This document shows, one piece after another, positions 32,263 through 41,322 of a DNA stretch of 64,000 nt. Source of the DNA: an uncultured Eggerthellaceae bacterium (lineage in GTDB: Bacteria > Actinomycetota > Coriobacteriia > Coriobacteriales > Eggerthellaceae); assembly GCA_958452575.1 (NCBI GenBank), contig CAUDUM010000007.1, forward strand, positions 62,001-126,000, read 5' to 3'. Each line of letters opens with the position of its first letter. Position 1 is the stretch's first letter. Under the pieces are notes generated by a model that saw only the letters and a program-made list of their open reading frames with translations, had not been told where the DNA came from and did not search any database. The translations under genes and the position numbers were made by a program.

Positions 32263-34923
32263 ATGCTCGAAGCGCTTGATATTCATGTGACGGGGGTCGT
32301 GCAGGGCGTGGGGTTTCGCCCGTTCGTCTATCGGACGGCCAAGCGCAACCTCGTCAACGGCTGGGTGCTCAATGCGGTCGACGGCGTCGATATCCATGCG
32401 GAGGGCGAGTCGCGTCTTTTGGACGCATTCGTCATCGAGCTGTCCGAGAACGCCCCTGCGGCAGCGCAAGTCCGCGAGATCGATCTGAAGGAAGTGCCGC
32501 TGCGGGGCTGCCAAGGTTTTGAGATCCGCTTTTCTGAAGACGAAGGCGGGCGCGAGACGACGCTCGTGTCGCCCGATCTGGCCACGTGCGACGATTGCGT
32601 GCGCGAGCTGTTTGACCCCGCCGACCGGCGCTACCGCTATCCGTTCATCAACTGCACCAATTGCGGGCCGCGCTTCACCATCATCGACAAGCTCCCCTAT
32701 GACCGTCCCGCCACTTCGATGAAGGGCTTTAAGATGTGCCCGACCTGCGCGGCCGAGTACGCCGATCCTGCCGATCGCCGCTTCCATGCGCAACCCGACG
32801 CCTGCTTTGATTGCGGGCCGCGCGTTTCGTGGAGGCGGGGCGACGGTCCGATCGAATGGGGCGATACGCGCGAGGCAAGCGATGCGATCTTCGCCGAAGC
32901 CGTCGAGCTGCTGCTCGCAGGCGGCATCGTCGCGGTGAAGGGCCTAGGCGGCTTTCATCTGGTATGCGACGCCTCCAATGCCCAGGCGGTCGCGAACCTT
33001 CGCGAGCGCAAGCATCGCGAGGGCAAGGCGTTCGCCGTGATGATGGGCTCCGCGGATGACGCGCGGCGGGTCTGCCTCGTGAACGATGCCGAGCAACGTC
33101 TGCTGGAAGGTCCCCAGCGCCCGATCGTGCTGCTGCGCAAGCTTCCCGGCGTCTCGTTGACGCCCCGGCTTGCGGACAAGCTGCCCGAGCTGGGCGTGAT
33201 GCTGCCCTGCACGCCCGTCCAGCATCTCCTCATGCATGATTTCGCCGAAGCCGTCGCGACGCGCAGGGGAGAAGGGGGCGCTTGCGGGGCGGAGGCGTGC
33301 GCCGATGCGGCCGATATTCCCCCGATGCTCGTTATGACCTCGGGCAACATCCATGACGAGCCCATCGTCACCGACGACGAGGCGGCCTACGAGCGCCTTG
33401 CCGGCGTCGTCGACGCGTTTTTGGGCAACAACCGTCCCATCCTGTCGCGCTACGACGATTCGGTGGCGCGCATCATCAAGGCGGGTTCGTCGGGCGATGC
33501 CGTTCAGATGATCCGCCGCGCGCGCGGCTATGCTCCCGCCCCCATCGCCGTGGAGCAGGGGGGCGACCCGAATCGCAAGACGCTTTTGGCGGTGGGTCCC
33601 GAGCAGAAGAACACGCTTGCCTACGCGCGCCAGGGCGCGCAGCGTTCGGAAGCGTTCGTCTCGCAGCATATCGGCGATATGGAAAACGCCGAGACCTTCG
33701 ACGCCTGGCTCGAGGCCAAGGACCGCTACGCCAGGCTGTTCCGTTTGAACCCGTCGATCTTGGCATGCGATCGCCATCCTGAGTACCTGTCGACCAAATG
33801 GGCCCATGAGCAGGCGCTGAACAACGGCGTCGCGCTCGTGGAGGTGCAGCACCATCACGCCCATATCGCCTCGGTTCTGGGGGAGAACGCGATCGACGAC
33901 GCGGTGTGCGGCATCGCATTCGACGGCACGGGATACGGCGTCGACGGCGCCATTTGGGGCGGCGAGGTGCTTTTGGCAAACCGCCAGGCATTCGAGCGCT
34001 TCGCCAACTTTGCCTACGTGCCCATGCCGGGCGGCGCCGCCGCGATCAAAAGCCCCCTGCGCATGGCGTACGGCGCGCTGTGGGAGTTCGACCTTTTGGA
34101 CCATCCGGCGGCGGAGGGGGCCCTCGCCCCTCTGGGGAAGGACGCGCTTGAGGTGTGCGACCGCATGATCGAGCGCGGATTGAACACCCCCTACACCTCG
34201 TCGGTCGGCCGCCTGTTCGATGCCGCCAGCGCCCTTTTGGGCATCTGTACCGATCCCTCCTACGAAGGCGAGCCCGCGATCCTGCTTGAGGCAGCGATCG
34301 AAGGCGAAAACGAAGGCGTCAACAATGCAGGTCCGTCCGCGTCCGCGGAGGATGGAGCGACCGTCTGCACACAAACGAGCCATTCATCTGATTGCAGCAG
34401 CGAAGCGCACGAGGCCGAAGGCCGAGCAGCGAAGCGTCGCGTCGCGGAATCCTCTGCGGACGCGGACGGACCGGACAACTCCAGACGGCTTGTCGCGGAG
34501 TCATCCGCCGATGCGGACGCCCGCACGCGCTATCGGATCGAGATCGTCAAGAACACCGCCACGTCCGAAAGCACGGCTCAGGACACCTCGGTGCTGTTGC
34601 TGGACGCGGCGCCCGTGTTCAAGGCGTTGCTGGACGATCTTGCCGCCGGCGTGCCGGTCGGCGTGATCGCGCGTCGCTTCCATGACGCGTTCGTCCAGGC
34701 GATCGCCGACGTGGCAGAGCTGTGCCGGGCTTTGTACGGGATTGGGACGGTGGCGCTCTCGGGCGGGGTGTTCATGAACCGCTACCTCATCGAGAACGCG
34801 CTTGAGACGCTGGAGCGCGCTGGTTTCACGGTTGCCGTCAACCGCGAGCTGCCGCCCAACGATGGCTGCGTCTCGTACGGCCAGGCTGTGGTAGCATGGG
34901 CCGCGAACGACGAGAAAGCCTGA
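32263..34923 (+). CDS. hypF: Carbamoyltransferase HypF
   Basis: An 886-residue enzyme that makes the cyano ligands of [NiFe]-hydrogenases from carbamoyl phosphate. Domain order is standard: acylphosphatase (VTGVVQGVGFRPFVYR), two zinc fingers (CDDC/CTNC and CPTC/CFDC), a YrdC-like domain (GGIVAVKGLGGFHLVCDA, KHREGKAFAVMM) and a Kae1-like domain (HHHAHIAS, CGIAFDGTGYGVDGAIWGG, LSGGVFMNR). It is some 130 residues longer than E. coli HypF, mainly because residues ~686-755 are a low-complexity insert encoded by a palindromic DNA segment. GAAAGGGGAG precedes ATG 32263. hypC follows after 58 bases. Confidence 0.95.
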   Translation: MLEALDIHVTGVVQGVGFRPFVYRTAKRNLVNGWVLNAVDGVDIHAEGESRLLDAFVIELSENAPAAAQVREIDLKEVPLRGCQGFEIRFSEDEGGRETTLVSPDLATCDDCVRELFDPADRRYRYPFINCTNCGPRFTIIDKLPYDRPATSMKGFKMCPTCAAEYADPADRRFHAQPDACFDCGPRVSWRRGDGPIEWGDTREASDAIFAEAVELLLAGGIVAVKGLGGFHLVCDASNAQAVANLRERKHREGKAFAVMMGSADDARRVCLVNDAEQRLLEGPQRPIVLLRKLPGVSLTPRLADKLPELGVMLPCTPVQHLLMHDFAEAVATRRGEGGACGAEACADAADIPPMLVMTSGNIHDEPIVTDDEAAYERLAGVVDAFLGNNRPILSRYDDSVARIIKAGSSGDAVQMIRRARGYAPAPIAVEQGGDPNRKTLLAVGPEQKNTLAYARQGAQRSEAFVSQHIGDMENAETFDAWLEAKDRYARLFRLNPSILACDRHPEYLSTKWAHEQALNNGVALVEVQHHHAHIASVLGENAIDDAVCGIAFDGTGYGVDGAIWGGEVLLANRQAFERFANFAYVPMPGGAAAIKSPLRMAYGALWEFDLLDHPAAEGALAPLGKDALEVCDRMIERGLNTPYTSSVGRLFDAASALLGICTDPSYEGEPAILLEAAIEGENEGVNNAGPSASAEDGATVCTQTSHSSDCSSEAHEAEGRAAKRRVAESSADADGPDNSRRLVAESSADADARTRYRIEIVKNTATSESTAQDTSVLLLDAAPVFKALLDDLAAGVPVGVIARRFHDAFVQAIADVAELCRALYGIGTVALSGGVFMNRYLIENALETLERAGFTVAVNRELPPNDGCVSYGQAVVAWAANDEKA
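34331..34471. repeat. Palindromic segment inserted in frame within hypF
   Basis: 23-base arms (34331-34353 and 34449-34471) are complementary at 22 positions. Between them is a 12-base direct repeat (34396-34407 and 34425-34436), and a diverged copy of the right arm follows at about 34485-34520. The encoded stretch is Ser/Ala/Asp/Glu-rich, with the words VAESSADAD repeated. It keeps the hypF frame open. Confidence 0.85.
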
Positions 34924-34981
34924 CGCGCCTCACCGTCCTCGACGGGCGCTGCGACGCGGGCTCGAAGGGGGAACGATAGCG

Positions 34982-35263
34982 ATGTGCCTTGCCATCCCTG
35001 CCAAGATCACCGAGATGAAGGACAACCATCTGGCGACGGTCGACATCCTGGGCGTCAAACGCGATATCGCGCTTGATCTGACGCCTCAGGCCGAGCTGGG
35101 CGATTTCGTGCTGGTGCATGCCGGCTTTGCCATCGAGGTGGTCGATCCCGATTACGCTCAGGAGACCATCGACCTCATCATGCGGTTCCCGGAGCTTGCG
35201 GGCGATGACGTGCCCCAGCCCGCCGAAACCGCGCAGTCCGTCGGCGCGGAGGCCGTGCGATGA
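34982..35263 (+). CDS. hypC: Hydrogenase maturation chaperone HypC
   Basis: A 93-residue HypC/HupF-family chaperone. It begins MCLAIPAKI, with the essential Cys2, and has the GDFVLVHAGFAIEVVD core. It carries the Fe(CN)2CO group from HypD to the hydrogenase large subunit. The last ~25 residues are a variable tail. It overlaps hypD by four bases, so the two partners, which form a complex, are translated together. Confidence 0.95.
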   Translation: MCLAIPAKITEMKDNHLATVDILGVKRDIALDLTPQAELGDFVLVHAGFAIEVVDPDYAQETIDLIMRFPELAGDDVPQPAETAQSVGAEAVR

Positions 35264-36366
35264 GCGTCGATGCCGCCGCAATGGAAGCCGAGCTGGCGGC
35301 GTTCAAGGACCCCAAGCTCGCTCGCGGGCTCATCGACTCCATCCAAAAGCTCGCACCTGCTGACGGCGCCACGCTGATGGAGGTGTGCGGCACCCATACC
35401 GTCGCCATCGCGCGCAACGGCATCCGCGCGCTCATGCCCGAGGGCGTCAAGCTGTCGTCGGGCCCGGGCTGCCCGGTGTGCGTCACGTCGAACCACGACA
35501 TCGACGCCGTCATCGCGCTCGCGCGCGTCCCCGAGGTGACGATTGCCACCTTCGGCGACATGACGCGCGTCCCCGGCTCCACTTCCAGCCTGCTTGCGGA
35601 GCAGGCGGCGGGCCGCGACGTCCGCATCGTCTATTCCCCGCTGGACGCGCTGGCGCTCGCCCAGAACAATCCCGATCGTCAGGTCGTGTTCGTGGGCGTG
35701 GGTTTCGAGACGACCACGCCGCTTTCGGCGATGGCGATCAAGCGCGCCAAGGCGCTCGGCCTCAAGAACTTCAGCGTGCTCGCCATCCACAAGAACATGC
35801 CCAACGCGCTGGAAGTCATCGTCAACGACCCCCAGCTGAAGCTCGACGCGCTCATCCTCCCCGGGCACGTGAGCACCATCATCGGCGCGGAGCCGTATCG
35901 CTTCCTGGCCCAGAAATACGGCGTCCCCGGCGTCATCACCGGGTTCGAGGCGGTCGATGTGCTCCAGGGTATCGCCATGATCATGCGCCAGTTGCATGAG
36001 GGCCGCGCCGAGATCGAGATCGCCTATGCGCGCGGCGTCATGCCCGAGGGCAACTCCGTCGCCCTTGCCGCCATCGACGAGGTGTTCGAGGTGTGCCCGG
36101 CGATGTGGCGCGGCTTGGGCGAGATCCCCGGATCGGGCTACCGCATCCGCGACGAGTTCGCCGCGTTCGATGCCCTGAAGCGCTTCCAACCCGATGTGGA
36201 GCCCACGCAGGAGCCCAAGGGCTGCCGCTGCGGCGATATCCTGCGCGGCGTCATGCCGCCCAGCGAGTGCCCGCTGTTCCGCAAGGTCTGCACGCCCGAG
36301 AACCCGGTCGGCCCCTGCATGGTGTCCAGCGAGGGCAGCTGCGCGGCGTATTACCGCTATTACTAA
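35260..36366 (+). CDS. hypD: Hydrogenase maturation protein HypD
   Basis: A 368-residue Fe-S protein on which the Fe(CN)2CO ligand group is assembled with HypC. Conserved text: MEVCGTHTVAIARNGIR, SGPGCPVC, GVGFETTTP, PGHVSTIIG and PGVITGFEAVDVL. The C-terminal cluster region CRCGDILRGVMPPSECPLF has the usual cysteines, followed by more Cys pairs. hypE, hypA and hypB are not in this window and hypE does not follow hypD, although it usually does. Confidence 0.95.
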   Translation: MSVDAAAMEAELAAFKDPKLARGLIDSIQKLAPADGATLMEVCGTHTVAIARNGIRALMPEGVKLSSGPGCPVCVTSNHDIDAVIALARVPEVTIATFGDMTRVPGSTSSLLAEQAAGRDVRIVYSPLDALALAQNNPDRQVVFVGVGFETTTPLSAMAIKRAKALGLKNFSVLAIHKNMPNALEVIVNDPQLKLDALILPGHVSTIIGAEPYRFLAQKYGVPGVITGFEAVDVLQGIAMIMRQLHEGRAEIEIAYARGVMPEGNSVALAAIDEVFEVCPAMWRGLGEIPGSGYRIRDEFAAFDALKRFQPDVEPTQEPKGCRCGDILRGVMPPSECPLFRKVCTPENPVGPCMVSSEGSCAAYYRYY

Positions 36367-36417
36367 AAATGTTACTAAAAAAATAGCAATTACGCCCTCG
36401 TTCGGTGAGGAGGGTGC

Positions 36418-36456
36418 TACAATGGCCTCGCGACGCGCGCTCCGCGAGGCCATTGT
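36418..36456 (+). promoter_or_regulatory. Palindrome overlapping a possible -10 upstream of cydA
   Basis: A perfect 14-base inverted repeat (36419-36432 with 36443-36456, 10-base spacer) overlaps TACAAT at 36418-36423, about 120 bases before the cydA start. No clear -35 is seen. Either it is an operator over the promoter or an RNA hairpin at the 5' end of the message. Confidence 0.55.
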
Positions 36457-36543
36457 GCTGCTTCCCGGCCTTCGCGCCACGCCTCGCTTTCATCCGCCGC
36501 GCAAGGAGAGACGCGGCGCTGGATATGGAAAGGGGGAGGGGAA

Positions 36544-37998
36544 ATGGATTGGCTTGATCCTGTCCTGTTGGGACGCATCCAGTTCACGCTGACGGCGGTC
36601 TACCACTTCATCTTCGTACCGCTCTCGATAGGCATCGGCCTGATCATGGCCATCTTCGAGACAAAGGCGTTCCGCTCGGGATCCGAGAAGGACGCCGCGG
36701 CCGCGCGTTTTTGGGTGAAGCTGTTCACCGTGACCTTCGCGGTGGGCGTGGCCACCGGCATCACCATGGAGTTCTCGTTCGGAACCAACTGGGCCGACTA
36801 CTCACGATTCGTGGGCGACATCTTCGGTGCGCCGCTTGCTGCTGAGGCGCTGCTCGCGTTCTTCCTCGAGTCGGTGTTTTTGGGTGTGCTGCTGTTCGGT
36901 CGCGGTCGTGTGGGCAAGAAGTTCTACCTGGCCAGCGCATGGCTCGTGTGGTTTGGCTCGTGCCTGTCGGCGCTGTGGATCCTCATCGCCAACTCGTGGA
37001 TGCAGACGCCCGCCGGTGCCGAGCTCGCTGCTGACGGGTCGCGTGCCGTCATCACCGACTTCTTGGCCGCCGCTTTCAACCCCTCCACGCTGCCGCGTTA
37101 CGGTCACACCGTGACGGCGCTGCTGGTCATGGGCGCGTTCGTCGCTATGGCGATCGGCGGTTACTATCTGCTTAAGAAGCGTCATCAGGACTTTGCCATG
37201 AAGGCCGTCAAGATCGGCTCGATCGTGGGCATCGTCGCCACGTGCGGCCTGCTCGTGTTCGCGCATTCCTCGGCGGTCGAGGTGGCCGAGGAGCAGCCCA
37301 CCAAGCTGGCAATGATGGAGGGCATGTACGATTCGGAGGTCCCGCCGCTCTACGCGTTCGGCTGGGTCGATGAGGAAAGCCAGGAAGTGCTGTCGCCCAT
37401 CGCCATCCCCGGAGGCACGAGCTTCCTTGCCACCGGCACGTGGGACACCGAGTACATGGGACTCAACGAGCTGGCCGAAACCGAGCAGTACGCCGACCTG
37501 TCCGTCGAGGACCTGCCGGTCAACCTGGTGTTCCAGAGCTACCACCTGATGGTTATCCTGTTCGGCCTCATTCTGATCACCGTCGTGCTGGCGCTGATCT
37601 TCCAGCGCGGAGGCAAGCTCAAGGACAAGCGTTGGCTGCAGCGCCTGCTGTTCGTGAGCCCGCTGTTCCCGTTTTTCGCCATCGTGACGGGCTGGGTCAC
37701 CGCCGAGATCGGCCGCCAGCCTTGGGTCGTCTACCCGTCGACGAGCGGTCCCGAGGGCGTGAGCCTGCTCACCAGCGACGCCATCTCCCAGTCGGTGTCG
37801 TCGGTCGAGGTGCTCGTCACCATCGTGTTGTTCACGCTCATCTACCTGTTCATCTTCGTCGCCTACGTGCGCATCGTCGCCCACTTCATCAAGAAGGGTC
37901 CCGATGACGGCGAGGCCGTCGCCCCCGCGGCGGACGCCAAGGCGACGTCCGGCGCCGCAGTCGTCGCTGCCGCCGGCGCTGCGAAGGACGGTGAGTAA
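36544..37998 (+). CDS. cydA: Cytochrome bd ubiquinol oxidase subunit I
   Basis: A 484-residue membrane subunit that holds hemes b558, b595 and d. GRIQFTLTAVYHFIFVP at the start includes His21, a heme ligand; a second His lies in RYGHTVTALL and the GWVTAEIGRQPW motif near residue 380 is typical. Nine or so helices are seen and the Q-loop region is moderate in length. It oxidises a quinol (probably menaquinol here) and reduces O2 to water with high affinity, useful to an anaerobe exposed to trace oxygen. AAAGGGGGAGGGG precedes the ATG. Confidence 0.95.
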   Translation: MDWLDPVLLGRIQFTLTAVYHFIFVPLSIGIGLIMAIFETKAFRSGSEKDAAAARFWVKLFTVTFAVGVATGITMEFSFGTNWADYSRFVGDIFGAPLAAEALLAFFLESVFLGVLLFGRGRVGKKFYLASAWLVWFGSCLSALWILIANSWMQTPAGAELAADGSRAVITDFLAAAFNPSTLPRYGHTVTALLVMGAFVAMAIGGYYLLKKRHQDFAMKAVKIGSIVGIVATCGLLVFAHSSAVEVAEEQPTKLAMMEGMYDSEVPPLYAFGWVDEESQEVLSPIAIPGGTSFLATGTWDTEYMGLNELAETEQYADLSVEDLPVNLVFQSYHLMVILFGLILITVVLALIFQRGGKLKDKRWLQRLLFVSPLFPFFAIVTGWVTAEIGRQPWVVYPSTSGPEGVSLLTSDAISQSVSSVEVLVTIVLFTLIYLFIFVAYVRIVAHFIKKGPDDGEAVAPAADAKATSGAAVVAAAGAAKDGE

Positions 37999-38000
37999 TC

Positions 38001-39035
38001 GTGGATATGTCCATCTTCCAATGCCTGTGGTTCTGCTTGATCTTCGTCCTGATCGCCGGCTACTTCGTGCTCGACGGTTTCGACCTGGGCGCGGGCGTGC
38101 TGTATCCGCTCATCGCCAAGACCGAGGGCGAGAAGGCGGTCGTGCGCCGCAGCGTCGGCCCGGTGTGGGACGGCAACGAGGTGTGGCTGCTCACCGCGGG
38201 CGGCGCGCTGTTCGCCGCGTTCCCCATGGCCTATGCAACCACGTTCTCGGGGTTTTACCTGGCCATCATGCTGGTGCTGTTCGGCCTGATCGTGCGTGCG
38301 ATCTCGCTTGAGTTTCGTGCGCACGACCCCAAATGGGGCAAGGCGTGGGACGCGTGCTTCATCATTGGCTCGCTGCTGCCGGCGCTGCTGTTCGGCGTGG
38401 CGGTCGGCAACATCTACGCCGGCATTCCGATGGATGCCAACGGCGACTACTCCGGCATCCCCCTGCTGGGTCTCGTGACGCCGTTCACGCTGCTCACCGG
38501 CTTGCTGGGTCTGGCGATGTTCTTGGCTGCCGGCGCCGCTTGGGTGGCGCTCAAGGCCGAGATGGGATCCGAACTGCGTGCACGTGCCGCGAAGCTGCGC
38601 ATGCCGCTGGGCATCGCGGTCCTGGTGCTATTCGCGGTCGTATCCGCGTACGGGCACTTCATCATCCAGCCCGCGATGGAGCCCTCGCTCAACATCCTGC
38701 GTTGGCTGTTCGCGATCCTGTTCGTCGTCGCGGTTGTCGCTTCGATGGCGCTCGGCCGTAAGGACTCCGGCGACAAACTAGCGTTTCTGGCGCAGTGCGC
38801 CGCCGCGATCATGCTCGTCGGCCTGCTCGCCGCCTCTATGTTCCCCAACCTGGTCGTCGCCTCGGCTGACAGCGTCGGCGCCAGCATCACGCTGATGAGC
38901 GGTTCCGCGACCGATCTGTCGCTGATGTGGATGACCGGCATCACCTGCGTCGGCCTGCCGTTCGTGCTCGTCTACCATGTCGTGATCTACCGCACGTTCC
39001 GCGGACGCATCTCCGAGAAGGATCTCGCCCACTAG
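38001..39035 (+). CDS. cydB: Cytochrome bd ubiquinol oxidase subunit II
   Basis: A 344-residue membrane partner of CydA. FVLDGFDLGAGVLYPLI and GPVWDGNEVWLLTAGGALFAAFPMAYA are signature segments, with eight to nine helices overall. It starts at GTG 38001, two bases after cydA, with GGTGAG as ribosome site; ATG 38007 is the alternative. The cydCD assembly transporter is not in the window. A terminator follows. Confidence 0.95.
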   Translation: MDMSIFQCLWFCLIFVLIAGYFVLDGFDLGAGVLYPLIAKTEGEKAVVRRSVGPVWDGNEVWLLTAGGALFAAFPMAYATTFSGFYLAIMLVLFGLIVRAISLEFRAHDPKWGKAWDACFIIGSLLPALLFGVAVGNIYAGIPMDANGDYSGIPLLGLVTPFTLLTGLLGLAMFLAAGAAWVALKAEMGSELRARAAKLRMPLGIAVLVLFAVVSAYGHFIIQPAMEPSLNILRWLFAILFVVAVVASMALGRKDSGDKLAFLAQCAAAIMLVGLLAASMFPNLVVASADSVGASITLMSGSATDLSLMWMTGITCVGLPFVLVYHVVIYRTFRGRISEKDLAH

Positions 39036-39105
39036 GGCGAGCCGGCGTCGCGTCCGCCTCGTGAAAGAGCAGACACCGTCTGTCGGCCCTGTCCGAGGAT
39101 GATCC

Positions 39106-39133
39106 AGAAGCCCGCCTTGTGCGGGCTTCTGTG
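39106..39133 (+). terminator. Terminator after cydAB
   Basis: Perfect 10-base arms (39106-39115 with 39121-39130), loop CTTGT. The tail after the stem is GTGTAT, so termination may be inefficient. Confidence 0.65.
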
Positions 39134-39231
39134 TATACTGGCTCCAATGACGAACGGCGCTGCGCGACGGGGAGGGGCTTGCGGTTCTCCGCGAGAACAG
39201 CGACGGCATGCCATCTTAAAGGGGGGCGGCG

Positions 39232-40431
39232 ATGGACGAGCGGCGTGACACCGGATTGAACGACGGCTTCGGCGTGGGCAACGACGAGATGCTCGACGCC
39301 TCCCAAACGCCGGTGGTCCAGGTGATGGGCGAGGGCATCCAGGATTCTGCGGTGGAGCCGCAAGGTGATATCCACGACGGATGGGCAGTCCAGCCGCAAG
39401 GATGGGGCGTGTCCGATGGTGACGGCGATTCGGAGCAGGAACACCCTGCGCCCGCCGTGCCCGCACCCTCCTCCGCGATGCCGGACGCTTCCTTTTCCGG
39501 GGATTCGCACATGCCGGGCGCCGCTTCCCCCGAGAGTCCTTACGCGCCGGGCGCTCCCTTCGGTCCGCTCGGCGGATCCGCTCCCAGCGCCGCTGCGAAG
39601 GCGGGGGCGATGCCGCTTGTGCTGGGCATCCTGTCCATCGTCACGGCGGGCGTTCCCGTTTTGGGCATCGTGCTGGGCGTTCTTGCCTTGGTGACGTCCG
39701 CGCGCGCGATCAAGCGCTACGGCAGAAATGCCAAGACGGCTGCCGGCAGGGTGTGTGGCATCGTCGGCATCGCCTTTTCGGTGGTGGCGCTTGCCGCGAG
39801 CGTCATTGGAACGGCGGCATTCACCTCGTATCTGTCCGAGTCCACCGCGCCGTCCGACCGGGGATCCTGTTCGTCGAGCACGTTCAATAGGAGCGACCCT
39901 TCGGCGTATCTTGCGGATATGGATGCCGATGATCGCGCCGCCGAGGAGGCGGTCCGCGCCGAACTCGACAAGTTCGCCGCGGGGGATTCCGATCTCGCCG
40001 CATGGCTCGCCGCGAAGGCCGACGAGCTGTTCATGACAAGCGGATACTCCCTTGCCGATATCGGAGTCGATTCTCGCGATGTCGCCGAATGGATGATGGG
40101 CGGCTTCTCCTATGAGATGGATGGGGCATACACGTTCTCGGATGGAACGGGAACGGTGTACGCCGATCTTGAGACGCGCGATATGTTCGAACTGCTCGAA
40201 GGGTTCGATGCCGCCTCCCAGGACATGATCGACTCGGGTCTGCTCGACGCCATGGACGAGGCGGCGATGCTCGGGCAGTTCGGCCAGGCGTTCGTCGCCT
40301 CAATGGGCGCTGCCGAGGATTCTCGCATCGATTTTTACGCCGCCTTCGATGTGGTCGAGGAGGACGGCGCGTGGGTGGTCGACCGCGCGTCTTGGGAAGA
40401 AGAGCTGAAATACGTGTTCGGCCTGTTCTAG
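39232..40431 (+). CDS. Membrane-anchored protein with DUF4190-like segment, unknown function
   Basis: A 399-residue protein. The first ~120 residues are disordered-looking (Pro, Asp and Gly rich). Two hydrophobic helices follow: MPLVLGILSIVTAGVPVLGI and, after TAAGRVCGIVGIAF, a second one, joined by a short basic loop as in DUF4190 proteins. The remaining ~200 residues are acidic and should face outside; they read like a small alpha-beta domain (FSYEMDGAYTFSDGTGTVYA) and resemble lipoprotein-type domains of Coriobacteria. A GGGGGG tract precedes the ATG. No enzymatic motif is seen. Confidence 0.7.
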   Translation: MDERRDTGLNDGFGVGNDEMLDASQTPVVQVMGEGIQDSAVEPQGDIHDGWAVQPQGWGVSDGDGDSEQEHPAPAVPAPSSAMPDASFSGDSHMPGAASPESPYAPGAPFGPLGGSAPSAAAKAGAMPLVLGILSIVTAGVPVLGIVLGVLALVTSARAIKRYGRNAKTAAGRVCGIVGIAFSVVALAASVIGTAAFTSYLSESTAPSDRGSCSSSTFNRSDPSAYLADMDADDRAAEEAVRAELDKFAAGDSDLAAWLAAKADELFMTSGYSLADIGVDSRDVAEWMMGGFSYEMDGAYTFSDGTGTVYADLETRDMFELLEGFDAASQDMIDSGLLDAMDEAAMLGQFGQAFVASMGAAEDSRIDFYAAFDVVEEDGAWVVDRASWEEELKYVFGLF

Positions 40432-40439
40432 GGCTTCGG

Positions 40440-40489
40440 GCAACCCTCGCGTCATCGTGCGGACCGCCGCACGATGACGCGAGGGTTGC
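40440..40489. terminator. 23-bp perfect hairpin between convergent genes
   Basis: Arms at 40440-40462 and 40467-40489 pair without a mismatch around a 4-base loop. It lies between the stop of the DUF4190-like gene and the yqeY stop, so it likely terminates both transcripts; there is no T-run. Confidence 0.8.
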
Positions 40490-40544
40490 GATGCGACGGC
40501 CCCCCGGTTTTATCCAGCTCGCGTTTCAGCGCCGCTCCGGTGCG

Positions 40545-40988
40545 CTACTGAAGGCGCCCCTGAAGCTCCTTCGCCGCCGCGGCCTTGTCAAAATTGCCGC
40601 CGGTCTTCTGCGTGAGCGCGCCCATGACGCGCCCCATCTCCTTCTTGGTGGTCGCGCCGGTTTCGGCCAGGGTCGCATCGATCAGCGCGATCAGCTCGTC
40701 GCCCGAGATCTGCTTGGGCAGCAGACCCTCGAGGATCGCGACCTGCTCGGTGAGCGTGTCGGTGCGCTCCTGGTTGTTGCCCGCCTTGATGGAGCCCTCG
40801 AGCGTCTCCTTGGTCTGCTTGATCACGCGCTTGAGCATCGCGTCGACGTCGGCGTCGGTCACCTCGCGGCGCTCGTCAACCTCGATGTTCTTCAGCTCGC
40901 CGTGCACCTGGCGCAGGATGGACAGGCGAGTCTTGTCATGCGCCTTCATAGCGTCTTTGATCAGGGATTTCAGCTCGTCGTACGTCAT
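40545..40988 (-). CDS. GatB/YqeY domain protein
   Basis: A 147-residue protein of the YqeY family, homologous to the tail of GatB. Family text: LKSLIKDAMKAHDKTRLSILRQ, AIKQ-type helix (VIKQTKETLEGS) and the C-terminal KKEMGRVMGALTQKTGGNFD. The tail domain binds tRNA in GatB; the free-standing protein's role is not settled. It is a single minus-strand gene, converging on its left neighbour. Confidence 0.92.
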   Translation of the reverse strand: MTYDELKSLIKDAMKAHDKTRLSILRQVHGELKNIEVDERREVTDADVDAMLKRVIKQTKETLEGSIKAGNNQERTDTLTEQVAILEGLLPKQISGDELIALIDATLAETGATTKKEMGRVMGALTQKTGGNFDKAAAAKELQGRLQ

Positions 40989-41322
40989 ATGCTCCTCGAT
41001 TCTCCCGTTGCTGTCGCCTTATGGCGCCGCTCGCCACCCGCCCCGCGTGCGGGGGCGGTCGGCATCGCTTGACTGCGAAACCGAGTATAGCGCAGCTTCG
41101 CCCGTCCCTTTCGCGCCGATGGCGCCAGGCTCTGGCGGCTTGTCGCCCCTTCGCGCCGATGGCGTTGGACTTCAGCGGATCGGAGCGGCGCCAGGAGCGG
41201 ATTGTCGCGATGCGGTGCAGGATCGGGAGACGAGGACGATCGTTGGCGAGCCGTAAAGCGCGTGAAACCTAGCGATAAGATGGCTTTGATATGATGAAAG
41301 GGCAACCAACCGAAGGAGACCC
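40989..41322. other. Intergenic stretch between divergent genes
   Basis: These 334 bases hold the promoters of yqeY and the PH-domain operon. A 15-base direct repeat occurs at 41110-41124 and 41150-41164, with a 40-base period. TATACT on the minus strand (around 41089-41094) and TATGAT on the plus strand (around 41290) are possible -10 elements, both without clear -35 boxes. Confidence 0.45.
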
